From assembly GCA_006386115.1 (NCBI GenBank), contig VFIW01000012.1:955128-1019127 (forward strand): 64,000 bases of DNA, in the 5' to 3' direction. Both the position numbers and the translations under genes were made by a program. The notes under the pieces were generated by a model. That model saw nothing but the letters and a program-made list of their open reading frames with translations. It was not told the origin of the DNA and searched no databases. This DNA comes from Globisporangium splendens (lineage: Eukaryota > Oomycota > Peronosporomycetes > Pythiales > Pythiaceae). Below, one piece after another: positions 10,101-19,988 of this stretch (positions are counted from its first letter, which is position 1; every line of letters begins with the position of its first letter).

Positions 10101-10473
10101 GTAATAAAAAGCGTAAGCAATGCGTGTTGGTAGTGCTCGTTCTAGTGAGCTTTTCAAAAGAAGAGAAGCAAGATATAAAACCGGTAGACGATTGTGTGTC
10201 GAGGCTGATCCGCTCTAGGAAAAAACACCATTTTTGTACTCCAAGTTCGTGATTTTTCCCTCGTTCGTCCAAGGCAAGTTCCCCTGATGTCAGCAGGCAA
10301 AGGCGTCGTTCAAAACGTTGATATTTACTGCGTGTTCCTCATGTTTGTAGCAGTATGCGCTTATCACAACCCAGCTCAGACAGTGCGTGACTCCTTCCGA
10401 GGGATCGACGATGTGAGGTCGTCGACGAATCGAATCGAATTCCTAACGCTTCCAGTACAATTAGTGGCCTAAT
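10101..10473. other. Convergent 3' region between oxidoreductase and glutaredoxin
   Basis: The two flanking genes converge here. No coding sequence is seen. Confidence 0.5.
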
Positions 10474-10984
10474 TTACTTGAGCACACCGGCAGCGCGCAG
10501 CATCTCCGTGAGCTTGCCGGACTGGAAAAGCGCTTCGACGTCCGAGCCGCCGCCGATCGATTCCTTGTTCAGAAACACGTTGGGCACCGTGCGGCGACCT
10601 TCACAACACAGACAGTGGCATTGGCCAAGAGTGAGTCAACATATAGCACTCTATCGCATAGCCTCATGCACACCATACCTGTCTTGGTCGCCAGTGCGCT
10701 TTGGATGTCGGATCCCGTCGGTTCATCGTGCTTTTGGTCGAGCTCCACGACGTGGAACGGCACTCCCGCCTGCTTCATCACATCTTTGGCCTAGTGGTAA
10801 TGTATTTGTGAGATAAGCATCGTACACGCCGCATAAGAGAGAGAGAGAGAGAGAGAGAGAGACGCACCAGGTGGCAGTACGGGCAGTAGCTCTTGCTGAA
10901 GATGGCCACCGGGTGGTCCGCGAGCACGCGGTCGATGTACTCGAGCGCCGCTGCCTCGTTCTCGCGCGACGTCGACGCACCCAT
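10474..10984 (-). CDS. Dithiol glutaredoxin (CPYC type)
   Basis: Three exons on the minus strand, 10984-10868, 10790-10679 and 10598-10474, encode 117 residues. The CPYC active site is at residues 34-37, followed by the conserved TVPNVF loop and GGGSD glutathione-binding motif near the C-terminus. Class I glutaredoxins reduce protein disulfides and glutathione-mixed disulfides. The N-terminus MGAST has a glycine at position 2, and there is no targeting peptide, so it is probably cytosolic. Intron 1 contains a long GA/CT dinucleotide tract. It sits between the second oxidoreductase and the GNAT array. A glutathione reductase gene lies in the same window (38.1-39.8 kb). Confidence 0.92.
10836..10862. 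repeat. GA dinucleotide microsatellite in glutaredoxin intron 1
   Basis: About 13 GA units on the plus strand, read as CT on the coding strand. A length-variable tract inside a short (77-base) intron. Confidence 0.9.
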
Positions 10985-11166
10985 CTTCGCTGTTTTATGG
11001 GAATCAAAATGAGCTCTTCGCAAAGGACAAGTGTACCAGTGGGAGTGGTACACTGTACCCACATACATTCTGGCAATATATTGTTTGTGTGTCGCCGAGA
11101 ATGGAAAGATACATGTTGGTGTACTGACTCTAGTTATTTGATATGCTGGTCATCCCTGGCCGTTTT

Positions 11167-11709
11167 CTAGAGGATCTTGGTGAAATACAAGGCCACCATG
11201 TGCGGATCTTCGTCCACGACGACCGTGTTCGAGTGCTCGAAGCCCAGCGCCTCGTAGAACCTGCACGCCTGCTTCATGACGCCGCCCGTCGTGAGCCACA
11301 CCTTCACAAACCCATTCGCCTTCGCCCAGGTCTCCAAGTGCGTCACCAGCAGACGCCCTACACCGTGCCGGCGATAGGCGCTGTGCACCGACATACGTCG
11401 CAATTCGCCCTCCTGATTCGGTTTCGCCTCGAGCCCCACCATACCGATCACTTTCTCAGTTCGATCGCTGCCCTCTTGCTGCTCATCAACCGTTGTCGCG
11501 ACCCAAAAGTTGCCACCAGGCTTCTTGTACACGTCCTCGATCTTCGCGAGGTCGTCGTCGAGGCTCCCCTTTAACATCGGCTTCAGCTTCTCGAGCAATT
11601 CTTCTGAAACTTGGTCTTTGTAGGTGAGCATGCCGGCCACGAAGAGCGCGTCCACTTGCTCCTTGTCCTCGAGTCGGAACGGACGGATCTGGATCACCGG
11701 CTGAACCAT
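11167..11709 (-). CDS. GNAT N-acetyltransferase, array copy 1
   Basis: 180 residues, one exon. The acetyl-CoA pyrophosphate loop (motif A, R/Q-x-x-G-x-G) is RRHGVGRLLV, directly after the family block GELRRMSV. The preceding strand block is GGNFWVAT and the end is YFTKIL. The start chosen is the ATG opening MVQPVIQIRPF, which aligns with the other copies; the open frame extends 165 bases further without matching them. The acceptor substrate (small amine or protein) is unknown. Closest neighbours by sequence are the next two copies, all reading leftward. Confidence 0.88.
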   Translation of the reverse strand: MVQPVIQIRPFRLEDKEQVDALFVAGMLTYKDQVSEELLEKLKPMLKGSLDDDLAKIEDVYKKPGGNFWVATTVDEQQEGSDRTEKVIGMVGLEAKPNQEGELRRMSVHSAYRRHGVGRLLVTHLETWAKANGFVKVWLTTGGVMKQACRFYEALGFEHSNTVVVDEDPHMVALYFTKIL

Positions 11710-12377
11710 GACTATGTGATGAGTGAGTGGGTCAGTCGATGCAAGTGAGGGAGACTTGGTGGATTTGATAATGAGGCAAAGGAATTGCACAGAGCGATGC
11801 GTGAGCGTTTGTGCGTACAGAGTGCGGATTGGTTGTCTGAAACTGCTCAAAATAGCACCCGTAATCATGTCCAACGCGCACCGCTCTGACCAATATCCGT
11901 AATCACCAAATCTTCAACCGCAACGCAAGAGTGACCTCACAGCTGTAATGTAGAACCGGTATGAACCGAAGTATCTCTTCATTCCTAGCCTCTGGTAGCA
12001 TATATCTTACATTAGAGCGACCAGAGCAAGAAGCATGCCTCTGTGTGTGTTTTTGCAGCGTTAGGTCGCCCAAGTCACACGCAGATTTCGCTAATGGCTC
12101 AGCTCCACTGACGAACTACAGTAATGGGAGAGTTCATGCTGCGGACATTCGATTGTCCACAGTTGTTGTTCTATCTACAAGTGCTGGCGGAGCATGTCGT
12201 TTTCGTTGTTGAGTTCCACTGTCAGTGCGGTCAAGGTTTATGATTCACACGACTCGCTCGTTTTAATCGATAAACGTTCTCATACGAGACCATTCTCCCA
12301 GAACTGTCAACAATTTGGTGGCAAACAAAGTAGCGGAAGGAGTGGGTGCATTTTAATGTCGTACTACTCTTTCTAAA
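11710..12377. other. Spacer between GNAT copies 1 and 2
   Basis: No gene or GNAT remnant recognised on either strand in 668 bases. It should contain the promoter of copy 1 and the 3' flank of copy 2. Confidence 0.5.
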
Positions 12378-12962
12378 TTACAAAGCCTTGGTGAAATAGA
12401 ACGCCTGGAAGCGCGGTTCTTCGCTCACGACGATCGTCTTCGCGTGCTCGTAACCGATCCCGAGGTAGAACTTGCGCGCGTGGATCATGACTTCGCCTGT
12501 CGTCAGCCACACTTTCGTGAGCTCATTCGCTTTCGCCCAGGTCTCCAAGTACGTCACCAGCAGGCGTCCGACGCCATAGCGACGGTACGCGCTGTCCACC
12601 GACATGCGACGCAATTCGCCCTCCTGATTCGGTTTCGCCTCAAGACCGACCATACCGATCACTTTCTCAATTCGCCCGCCATCCTGCTGAGCCTCGTCGA
12701 TCGTCGCGACCCAAAAGTTCCCGCCAGGCTTGATGTACACGTCCTCGATCTTCGCGAGGTCGTCGTCGAGGCTCTCCTCGATGTAGTTTTCCCACAAATA
12801 CAAGAACTCAGGGTGGTCACCACCGTAGAAGAGCATGCCGGCGGCGAAGAGCGCGTCGACCTCCTTCTTGTCCTCAGGGCGGTACTGGCGGATCTGCACA
12901 GCGGGCGTCGCCGAGGTGGCGAGCGGATCTGATGCCGTGGACGCGGTTTCGGTCGGAGCCAT
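12378..12962 (-). CDS. GNAT N-acetyltransferase, array copy 2
   Basis: 194 residues, starting MAPTETAST. It shares a long block with copy 1 (VIGMVGLEAKPNQEGELRRM) and motif A RRYGVGRLLV, making the two the closest pair in this part of the array. It differs by a longer N-terminal leader rich in Thr/Ala and by EVMIHARKFYLGIGYEH in the C-terminal half. It is intact from ATG to stop. Confidence 0.88.
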   Translation of the reverse strand: MAPTETASTASDPLATSATPAVQIRQYRPEDKKEVDALFAAGMLFYGGDHPEFLYLWENYIEESLDDDLAKIEDVYIKPGGNFWVATIDEAQQDGGRIEKVIGMVGLEAKPNQEGELRRMSVDSAYRRYGVGRLLVTYLETWAKANELTKVWLTTGEVMIHARKFYLGIGYEHAKTIVVSEEPRFQAFYFTKAL

Positions 12963-13290
12963 ATGGAAGGAGGGTTCTCTATGCGTGTCTTGGCGGATTG
13001 GAGGATGAAATCAGCCCGGTGGTGGATGAGGAGAGCTGGCTAGTGGTGGCTAGTGGAACCGTAATCACCGAAGTCGCCATCATCAAATCCGAAAATAAAG
13101 GTCGATTAGTAATTCCATCATGTCATCGATATTGAAACGTCTCATGCATAATCCTCCTCTCCATTCATTGAAAAGGGTCCAGAAGCGTGTATTATCAACT
13201 CACGTGTGCATTCTCGCATCCCTTGGCTCCAATACGTACGTCTAGACGCGCACTCGGTGCTTATAAACTTAGTGTCGTCATGGTTCCAGG
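12963..13290. other. Spacer between GNAT copies 2 and 3
   Basis: Nothing coding recognised. It includes the upstream region of copy 2 on the minus strand. Confidence 0.5.
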
Positions 13291-13842
13291 TCATGCGGCT
13301 TGTGGCGCCACGGTCTTGGCGTAGAACATGGCTTCAAAGTACGGATCTTGCGAGTAGATCTCGGTTTTCGTGTGGTCGTACCCGAGCGAGAGGTAGAACT
13401 TGCGTGCCTGCGTCATGACGCCGCCCGTGGAGAGCCACACGGTGGTGAATCCATTCGCGGCAGCCCAGGTCTCCAGATGCGAGACCAGCAGCCGTCCGAC
13501 GCCATAGCGACGGTACTCGTGGTTCACCGACATGCGCCGCAGTTCGCCCTCGCCGTTCGGCTTTGCCTCCAGCGCGACCATGCCAACGACCTTGTCCTCG
13601 ATGGTCGCAACCCAGAAGTTTCCGCCGGGATTCATGTACACGCCTTCGATGTTGGTCAAGTCGTCGCGGATGCTCTGCTGCACGTAGTTTTCCCAGAATT
13701 CGATGTGCTCGGTCGCATAGTGCAGCATGCCTACGGAGAAAAGCTCCACGATGTCGCTCTGGTCTTCTCGGCAGTACTGACGGATCTGCACCACTGGCGA
13801 AGGTGAGCCTTTCGAAGTCACTGGGTTCTCGTTCGGAGCCAT
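13291..13842 (-). CDS. GNAT N-acetyltransferase, array copy 3
   Basis: 183 residues from the ATG opening MAPNENPVTSKG; the open frame extends upstream but without family similarity. It has GGNFWVATIEDKVVGMVALE, motif A RRYGVGRLLVSH and VWLSTGGVMTQARKFYLSLG. It ends with a short Ala/Pro tail (VAPQAA) not found in the other copies. With copies 1 and 2 it forms a leftward tandem triplet. Confidence 0.88.
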   Translation of the reverse strand: MAPNENPVTSKGSPSPVVQIRQYCREDQSDIVELFSVGMLHYATEHIEFWENYVQQSIRDDLTNIEGVYMNPGGNFWVATIEDKVVGMVALEAKPNGEGELRRMSVNHEYRRYGVGRLLVSHLETWAAANGFTTVWLSTGGVMTQARKFYLSLGYDHTKTEIYSQDPYFEAMFYAKTVAPQAA

Positions 13843-14416
13843 GGTCAATAGCGAAGTGGCTGTCTGGGGGTTAATTCTGAAATGAGCACGCTCACGAAGT
13901 GGTCCGGTGGTGGAGAGCCTCATCCACCCATCACCAGACCAATCTGACGAAGAGCAGGGGCAGAGACCAGAAGCGCGTGGCCACAACTGGCTATGGGCTT
14001 GGCACTGCGTAATCAGGCAACGCATCCAATCGCGTCAAGTCTGCGACGTTCGGGGGTTTGGTTGCTCGTAATCTTGGTGATGATAAAGAGGACACGTCTG
14101 GCTACACACACTCTCTCAGTTTAAACCTGCGAGTCTCATTCAAGACTCATCAGGTCATGACGAAGGAGACTGTGCGCTTTCCGTAGCCGTTGTCTAGCAC
14201 CCTGAAATTACCAGGCCGCGCGTACTCCAGTTGTGAAAGTTGCCAGCCCTCGAACACGTGGTTCTGAGGCTGCCGACTGAGGGACGACGTAAAGCAGTAC
14301 ACAAGCTGCTGTCAGCACCAGCGATGCAAGGTTTGATCGATCATTGATTTGGTAGTATGCTGTAGTATTGTGTCTTGAGTATTGGTCGCGCGAGAATAGA
14401 TCTATTTACTCCATTG
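13843..14416. other. Spacer between GNAT copy 3 and the deleted copy 4
   Basis: No coding sequence recognised in 574 bases. Confidence 0.5.
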
Positions 14417-14655
14417 TCATGACCGCGACGCGTTCCAAAGGTATTTCTCAAAGTGCATGACTTCGCAGAACGGGTCGGACGCTGTGCTGCGGATGCCCCT
14501 CCTGCGCGTAGCACATCATGCCGTCACTGAAGAGCGTGGCAACGTCCTTGAGATCTTCTTGTTGGAATTGACGGATCGTGACCGCAGGCTGCTTGTGCCA
14601 TCGTTCTGGTGAAACGTAGGCGAGGGAGAAGGCGCGTTGTCCTGGACCGGAGCCA
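14417..14655 (-). pseudogene. GNAT copy 4, large internal deletion
   Basis: The N-terminus (MAPVQDNAP) and the next family block (AVTIRQFQQEDLKDVATLF) lie in different frames, so there is an early frameshift. After GMMCYAQEGHPQ the sequence jumps straight to the family C-terminus DPFCEVMHFEKYL, again in another frame. About 115 codons, including strand beta-4 and the whole acetyl-CoA loop, are missing. The product cannot be an active acetyltransferase. The ends still align with the copies at 15.0-17.3 kb and 17.5 kb. Confidence 0.82.
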
Positions 14656-15028
14656 TTGCAGCTGCTCGTCGAATTGCGCAACGGCGACGGATGGAAAGAC
14701 ACTCTCTGAAGCAACGGACCCTTCTGTTGACGCTGGAGATGTGTGTCAATGGCCCTTTTATGTCGGTCTGAATCATGGTATCTGATACTGCGGATATCCA
14801 CAATAAACAGGATGTATCCAATTAAATGTCATACTATTGTTTATATAGAGGCATATGTTAGATATACAGTAATTGAAGAAGAACGCAATGTGTGACAAGA
14901 ATGCGCGCGTGGTCAGGAAAAATGCGGACTCACGAGGTCAACCGACGCGTTGCCATTCGCTTTGTGTACGCGAAGTGGATGTGCACGAAACAAACGACGA
15001 AGAGCTACTTTCACTATGCACACATGAT
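14656..15028. other. Spacer between GNAT copies 4 and 5
   Basis: No coding sequence recognised. AT-rich around 14820-14880. Confidence 0.5.
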
Positions 15029-15592
15029 CTATTCAAGGTCTTTCTCAAAGTGCGTGAGCTCAAAGTATGGGTCTTGACTCCGCACGCTTGTCTTCACGAC
15101 GGTGTACCCAAGAGATTTGTAAAACTTGATTGCTTGCAGCTGCGTCGACGCAGAGTGGAGGATGATCTTCTTGTAGCCCTGTGCTCGGATCCACTGCGTC
15201 GCGTGCGCCATGAGCAGTCGCCCAATGCCGTAGCGCCGGTACTCGGTCTTCACCGACACTCGTCGCAGTTCCGCGATCTCGTCGCTCACCTTCTGGACGC
15301 CTAGTGTGCCGACCGTCACTCTCTGTCCTGTTGAAGGAGGCACTGCAGTCACGATGAAGAAGTTGCAACCAGCGCCATGGTAGTGGCCAGGGATGTCGGC
15401 AATGTCCGTGGCAAGCGATCTCTTCAGGTAGCTCACCCAGAACTCGTAATGCTCGTGGCCAGGCTCCGTGTACTGCATCAGACCGTCGCGCACCAGCATG
15501 GCGACGTCGTTGTGGTCTTCTGGTACATACTCTCGGATCTCAATGCGAGGCAGAGCTAGTTTGTCTTCCATAGTAGGAGGAGCGCCTGACAT
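15029..15592 (-). CDS. GNAT N-acetyltransferase, array copy 5
   Basis: 187 residues, start MSGAPPTMEDK. It belongs to a second sequence type in the array: FFIVTAV replaces FWVAT, AELRRVSVKTEYRRYGIG carries motif A, and the protein ends DPYFELTHFEKDLE. It also has GTLGVQK where copies 1-3 have GMVALEAK. An in-frame ATG at M8 (MEDKLALP) is an alternative start. It is the first of three adjacent leftward copies of this type. Confidence 0.87.
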   Translation of the reverse strand: MSGAPPTMEDKLALPRIEIREYVPEDHNDVAMLVRDGLMQYTEPGHEHYEFWVSYLKRSLATDIADIPGHYHGAGCNFFIVTAVPPSTGQRVTVGTLGVQKVSDEIAELRRVSVKTEYRRYGIGRLLMAHATQWIRAQGYKKIILHSASTQLQAIKFYKSLGYTVVKTSVRSQDPYFELTHFEKDLE

Positions 15593-15815
15593 GCCGGTAG
15601 TTGAGGTGGTCGCTTGAAAACGAAAGAATTTATGAAGGCACGAAAGTGATGGTATCAGGAAATGGATTCAGGTGATCATAGAGTGTTGGTCGTTGCATCA
15701 TAATCAACAGTCTCATCTAATCCAACCCCAAAAGTATTGCACAGTGTGCCGAATGTAAGAGCATGAGCTGGTTTCATATTTTGAGTGAAAATACGAGCAA
15801 TGTTGTTCTACTTTC

Positions 15816-16415
15816 TCAAATGTCCTTTTCGAAATGCGCGAGCTCAAAGTGCGGGTCGTGTACCATGACCGATGTTCTCGTGAATTTGTACCCGAGCTTC
15901 TCGTAGAACTTGATCGCGAGGTACTGTGTCGCAGCCGTTGAAAGGATGAGTTTGCTGTATCCGTGATCTCGTGCCCACTGACTCGCGTGCGCCATGAGCA
16001 TTCGGCCGATGCCAAAGCGGCGGTACTCGGTCTTGACGGAAACCCTTCGCAGCTCTGCGACGGTCTCACTTCGCCGCTGGATCCCGATGGTGCCCACGAT
16101 GACTTTCGTTTCCACTTCATTCTCTGGTGAAGAAGCCGAGGATGGATTTGACGCTTCCACGATAAAAAACTCGCAGCCTTCGATCAGGTATGTACCTGGG
16201 ATGTCGGACAAGTCCGTTGCCAGCGAGTTGGCCACGTAGTTGACCCAGACTTCGTAGTGCGGGTGGCTCTCCTCGGTGTACATCATCATGCCGTCGGCAA
16301 ACAGCTTGGCCGCCTGCTCATGATCTTCTGGGACGTACCGGCGGATCTCAAAGTGAGGAACCTGCTTCGCTTCTAAAGTCTTCGTCGCCCTGACTCGGGT
16401 GTCGTCTGCAGTCAT
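15816..16415 (-). CDS. GNAT N-acetyltransferase, array copy 6
   Basis: 199 residues, the longest intact copy of its type, because of an N-terminal leader (MTADDTRVRATK) and a Ser/Glu-rich insert (SNPSSASSPENE) between two beta strands. Motif A is RRFGIGRMLMAH, followed by TAATQYLAIKFYEKLGY and DPHFELAHFEKDI. The ATG at 16415 is the first in the frame; the frame opens further upstream only at a TTG. Confidence 0.87.
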   Translation of the reverse strand: MTADDTRVRATKTLEAKQVPHFEIRRYVPEDHEQAAKLFADGMMMYTEESHPHYEVWVNYVANSLATDLSDIPGTYLIEGCEFFIVEASNPSSASSPENEVETKVIVGTIGIQRRSETVAELRRVSVKTEYRRFGIGRMLMAHASQWARDHGYSKLILSTAATQYLAIKFYEKLGYKFTRTSVMVHDPHFELAHFEKDI

Positions 16416-16769
16416 TCTTGTGTAGTAGGTTGAATGCAATTCACCTTTGAAGCGCGAAAGCGGGAATGAGGATCAGTCGACGAAGGCTCCTGAGGTGGCA
16501 GAGCACGTCCCTCTTCGATTGCGATCCATCCGACAGTGATGGTCCATCTGTCAAAAGCAGGCAATGTGCTGTAATCCAAATAATTGTGGTGGGTATCGAT
16601 GTCTCGGAACGTTCCGATTCGGGGATGCACCCATGAAGGCAACGCCAGAATCTGGCCCAGATGGATCTCGGCATGTGGTGAAGTGGCTTTGTTGGATAAC
16701 TGAGTGGCCAGAAGAAGATACAAAACGGAGGTACGCGAACACAAATAACTACCTCTGTTTGCTTCAAAC
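16416..16769. other. Spacer between GNAT copies 6 and 7
   Basis: No gene recognised. Short open frames on both strands have no family similarity. Confidence 0.5.
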
Positions 16770-17315
16770 TCAAATCTCCTTTTCAAAGTGCGTGAGCTCA
16801 AAGTACGGGTCTTCGCAGTGCACGCTCGTTTTCGTCAGCGTGTACCCGAGCGATGTGTAGAACTTGTGCGCGAGATCCTGCGTCGCGGCGTTCGAGAGCA
16901 CCAGCTTGTCGTACTTGTTGGTCTTCGCCCACTCGGTCGTGTGGCGCATGAGCATGCGACCGATGCCTGCGCGGCGGTGCGAGGCGTCCACGGCAACGCG
17001 ACGCAGCTCCGCCACGGTCTCGCTTTTCCGCTCGATCGCGAGTGTGGCGACGACAATTGGTTCGTCCGCGTCGTCGGTCTGCATCGTCGCGACGAAGAAG
17101 TTGGCGCCCTCTTTGCTCAGGTAGTGGCTTGAGATGTCGGCCAAGTCCGTCGCGAGCGTGTGGCTCACGTAGTCGACCCAGACGGGGTAGTGCGGGTGGC
17201 TCTCGTTCGTGTAGCGCATCATGCTGTCGCGGTAGAGCGCGACGACGGCTTCATGGTCGGCAGGGCGAAACGGACGGATCTCGACCTGCGGCGGCTCGTT
17301 AAGCGCTGGGGCCAT
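16770..17315 (-). CDS. GNAT N-acetyltransferase, array copy 7
   Basis: 181 residues from ATG at 17315 (MAPALNEPPQVEIRPF). It shares SHPHYPVWVDYVSHTLATDL and SETVAELRRV with copy 6, and its motif A is RRAGIGRMLMRH. The N-terminal extension available upstream (31 residues) is not shared and was left out. It ends DPYFELTHFEKEI, like copies 5 and 6. Confidence 0.88.
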   Translation of the reverse strand: MAPALNEPPQVEIRPFRPADHEAVVALYRDSMMRYTNESHPHYPVWVDYVSHTLATDLADISSHYLSKEGANFFVATMQTDDADEPIVVATLAIERKSETVAELRRVAVDASHRRAGIGRMLMRHTTEWAKTNKYDKLVLSNAATQDLAHKFYTSLGYTLTKTSVHCEDPYFELTHFEKEI

Positions 17316-17542
17316 GCTGCTTCTATCGGCTTGCTCCACGTAGATGCACGTTGGTAAATGAATGCAAGTGAACAATTTGGTTTCGGATGCATTCACTTGT
17401 ATACGACAGAACGCATCTCCCTCATTTGGTTCCGTTTATGGCACAGTCTCAGCTGGGGTAAGCATGCGTGTTGCGGTCCAATCAATCTCCAAAACCTGCC
17501 ATCATCCGTTGCTCTATACTCTAATGCTGACACTGGCTGAGA

Positions 17543-18075
17543 AAGCTGTTTCTCGAAATGCGTGAGCTCGAAGAACGGATCGTGACTGAACACCGTGGTC
17601 TTGGTGTGAGTGTACTCGAGCGACGTGTAAAATCTGTGCGCAGGCGTCATGGTCTTCGCGTTTGAGAGGATCAGTTTCTCGAACTTGTTGGCGCGTGCCC
17701 AGGTCTCGCGGTGAAGCAGCAAGCAGCCGATGCCAAAACGGCGGAATGCACCGACACGCGCATCGATTCGCCCACGCCGTCTGGTTGCTTCTTCTCGATC
17801 GCGAGCGTTCCAGCAACCGTCTGGTCGCCGTCACCAGTTGCAACCGCGACCCAGAAGTTGCCGCCATTGTTCAGATACACGCCTTCGATGTCCGCCAGAT
17901 CCGATTCCATCGACGACGTGACGTAGTTCTCCCACACAGAGTACTGCGGATCATCCTCGTTCGTGTAGTGCATCATGCCATCGCGGAAAAGCTCCACGAC
18001 AGCATCTCGATCCTGTGGGACGTACTGGCGAAGCGAAATCGTTGACGGCGAATCGGTGTGGGCAATCGGAGCCAC
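17543..18075 (-). pseudogene. GNAT copy 8, start lost, frameshifted and stop lost
   Basis: Three independent lesions are visible. The position of the family ATG (MAP) is GTG at 18075. After VSVHSA, about 7 bases are missing near 17740 compared with the expected SAYRRFGIG coding sequence, at a point where short CCGC repeats could have mediated deletion; the remaining frame (GCLLLHRETWARANKFEKL) continues one frame over. The final FEKQL has no stop and reads on to 17393. The N-terminal half (NNGGNFWVAV) resembles copies 1-3, while the C-terminal half (DPFFELTHFEKQL) resembles copies 5-7. Confidence 0.83.
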
Positions 18076-18234
18076 TCGAGAGAATCCTTCCTACTTTGCG
18101 TGAGGCAAAATCTAAAGTGAGGGGTTCTCCTCTTGAGGCTGGCTGACGAAGCTGAGAGGAGGTCGGCGTGTCTCTCTCCACCTCTGATTGACTGCTCTTC
18201 AAAGAATCTTTAAGGTGAAAAACGAACGCTCTAT

Positions 18235-18771
18235 TTATTCCACACTCTTTTCAAAGTACTGCAGTTCGTAGTGACCCGACGTGTTCTCGATCTTCGTGAG
18301 CGTGTACCCGATCTTGTGGTAGAACGCGATGGCGTCGTGCATGACTGTGCCTGTGTTGAGCGTCACCGTCTTGAACCCATTCGCCTTGGCCCAGGTCTCC
18401 AGATGCGCCACGAGGAACTTTCCCAAACCGAAGCGCTTGTACTCGCTCTTGACGGACAACCGGCGCAATTCGCCCTCGCCGTCGGCTTCTTTCTTCTGAT
18501 AGGCGATCATCCCGACGATCTCACCGTCCTCCAGCGTCGCGACCCAGAAGTTGCCACCCGGAGTGATGTATGTGCCGACGATGTCCGCCATGTCGGTCTC
18601 CAGAGACCACTTGATGTACATGGCGTTGCCTGGACCCTGATGTCCGTCGTACGAGCGCATGCCGTTGACGAACATCTGCACGACGGCCGCGTGGTCCTCA
18701 GGCACGTACTGGCGCACGCAGACGCGCTTCTGGAACGCCGCCCGCTCTGTCGGCGCGCTGCTAGGGCTCAT
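18235..18771 (-). CDS. GNAT N-acetyltransferase, array copy 9
   Basis: 178 residues from ATG at 18771 (MSPSSAPTERAAF). Motif A is KRFGLGKFLVAH, after GEGELRRLSVKSEY. It has GNFWVATLEDGEIVGMIAYQ and ends HYELQYFEKSVE. It pairs head-to-head with copy 10 across 1.2 kb. Its best match in the array is copy 11 (KRFGIGRLLVAHLETWAKTN, stop context EVQCFLKEL), which sits in an equivalent head-to-head pair. Confidence 0.88.
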   Translation of the reverse strand: MSPSSAPTERAAFQKRVCVRQYVPEDHAAVVQMFVNGMRSYDGHQGPGNAMYIKWSLETDMADIVGTYITPGGNFWVATLEDGEIVGMIAYQKKEADGEGELRRLSVKSEYKRFGLGKFLVAHLETWAKANGFKTVTLNTGTVMHDAIAFYHKIGYTLTKIENTSGHYELQYFEKSVE

Positions 18772-19988
18772 GATCGCGACGGAGCAACTCTGGAAGTGGC
18801 AACTTGGTGTGAATGGCAATGGCTCGTGCATCCAATGTGGCACACGCAGAATGATTGCACATCAAGGGCAGGACCTTCAATCAGGGAGTGCATTTGATGA
18901 CGCAATTGCACACTGAGTGGCTTTAAAGAGGTTTTTTTGCTGGAATATTGTTTTATGTCCTGTCAACGCTTTGCATCAACATCATAGAGGCTAGATGAGG
19001 AGACGTTTTCGGATGCAACAGAGGAAAAAACAACATGAGTGATGGTGTGGATCGGGAATCTTCTGGGGATCAAAGCGTTTTCCACCACGCGTTCTGCATG
19101 CAAACATTTAGAGTAGCGGTTGGCTACTTTGTGCCATCTTGCTGTAGTGCGGTGCTCATGGACGAGAGGGGAGCTGGGCGAGGGCACTGATTGAAAGTGA
19201 GTGCCATGCCCTCATCGCCCCCTTGCTCTGCTGAAGAGACTATATCTCGTGATAAACTCTTTCTTGATACTACACACTGCATTCTGTATTGCAGATCTCT
19301 ATCTGCAGCTCGAAAACACCGTGGTCTCAAGAGGACAATCGCTGTCAACTATCAAGCCTCACCACTTGGTGTGAAGATGCTCAGCAGTTCGTCAAGTCTG
19401 GCGAACAGCTCAGCCACTACTCCATCAAGTGAACTCTGACGGAAGATTGAATAGCGTGTGATTCCGTTAGGCGAAGTGCAGTGCGCTGCTCTTCTGGTCG
19501 CACTTCATGCGTGCACTGCAGTAGATAAAATGCTTGTGCATGTGTCATTTTGTACAGCAAGTTGATGATGCCACACCGGCAAGTTAAACGCCGGCACAGA
19601 TGGGATGATGATGGTCCAAATCTTAACCTGTTCTCCCTCTCTTGTTTCACTTGCAAGATATTATAAACTATTCAAGAACATATGTTTTATAAGTGTTTAC
19701 CAGTAATCAGCACTCAAGCAACCTTCGCAAATAAGTATTGTCGAACAACGTTGGACACTCTGCCCGCTGTTGTAGAGGATAACTGGCCAAAATTCCGTAA
19801 ACAAAGAGCCATGTGGAGCTGTCTCATCCGACAGCACCAGTCTGGATGTCCACGATCACAAAACGTTCGCTCGTGGCGGTACGAGATCAGCGACCAGAGT
19901 TCATTCCCCTCACGAGGAGCTCATTGCGCTGCCTCACTCTTCATTTCACAGCATATCTGGCATTGTATCCTCCTACAAGTTCAGAAGC
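18772..19988. other. Bidirectional upstream region between GNAT copies 9 and 10
   Basis: 1.2 kb between two divergent genes. Open frames here (for example 19191-19439 and 19417-19656) have no recognisable domain and I do not call them. It presumably holds both promoters. Confidence 0.5.
19940..19948 (+). promoter_or_regulatory. Possible oomycete initiator of GNAT copy 10
   Basis: TTCATTTCA matches YTCANTTYY at 8 of 9 positions, 49 bases before the ATG at 19989, within a pyrimidine-rich context. Confidence 0.3.

Noticed and set aside
18772..19988. Search for a further GNAT copy in the largest array spacer
   Set aside because: No motif A or FEK-type ending in any frame; the spacer is better read as a bidirectional promoter.
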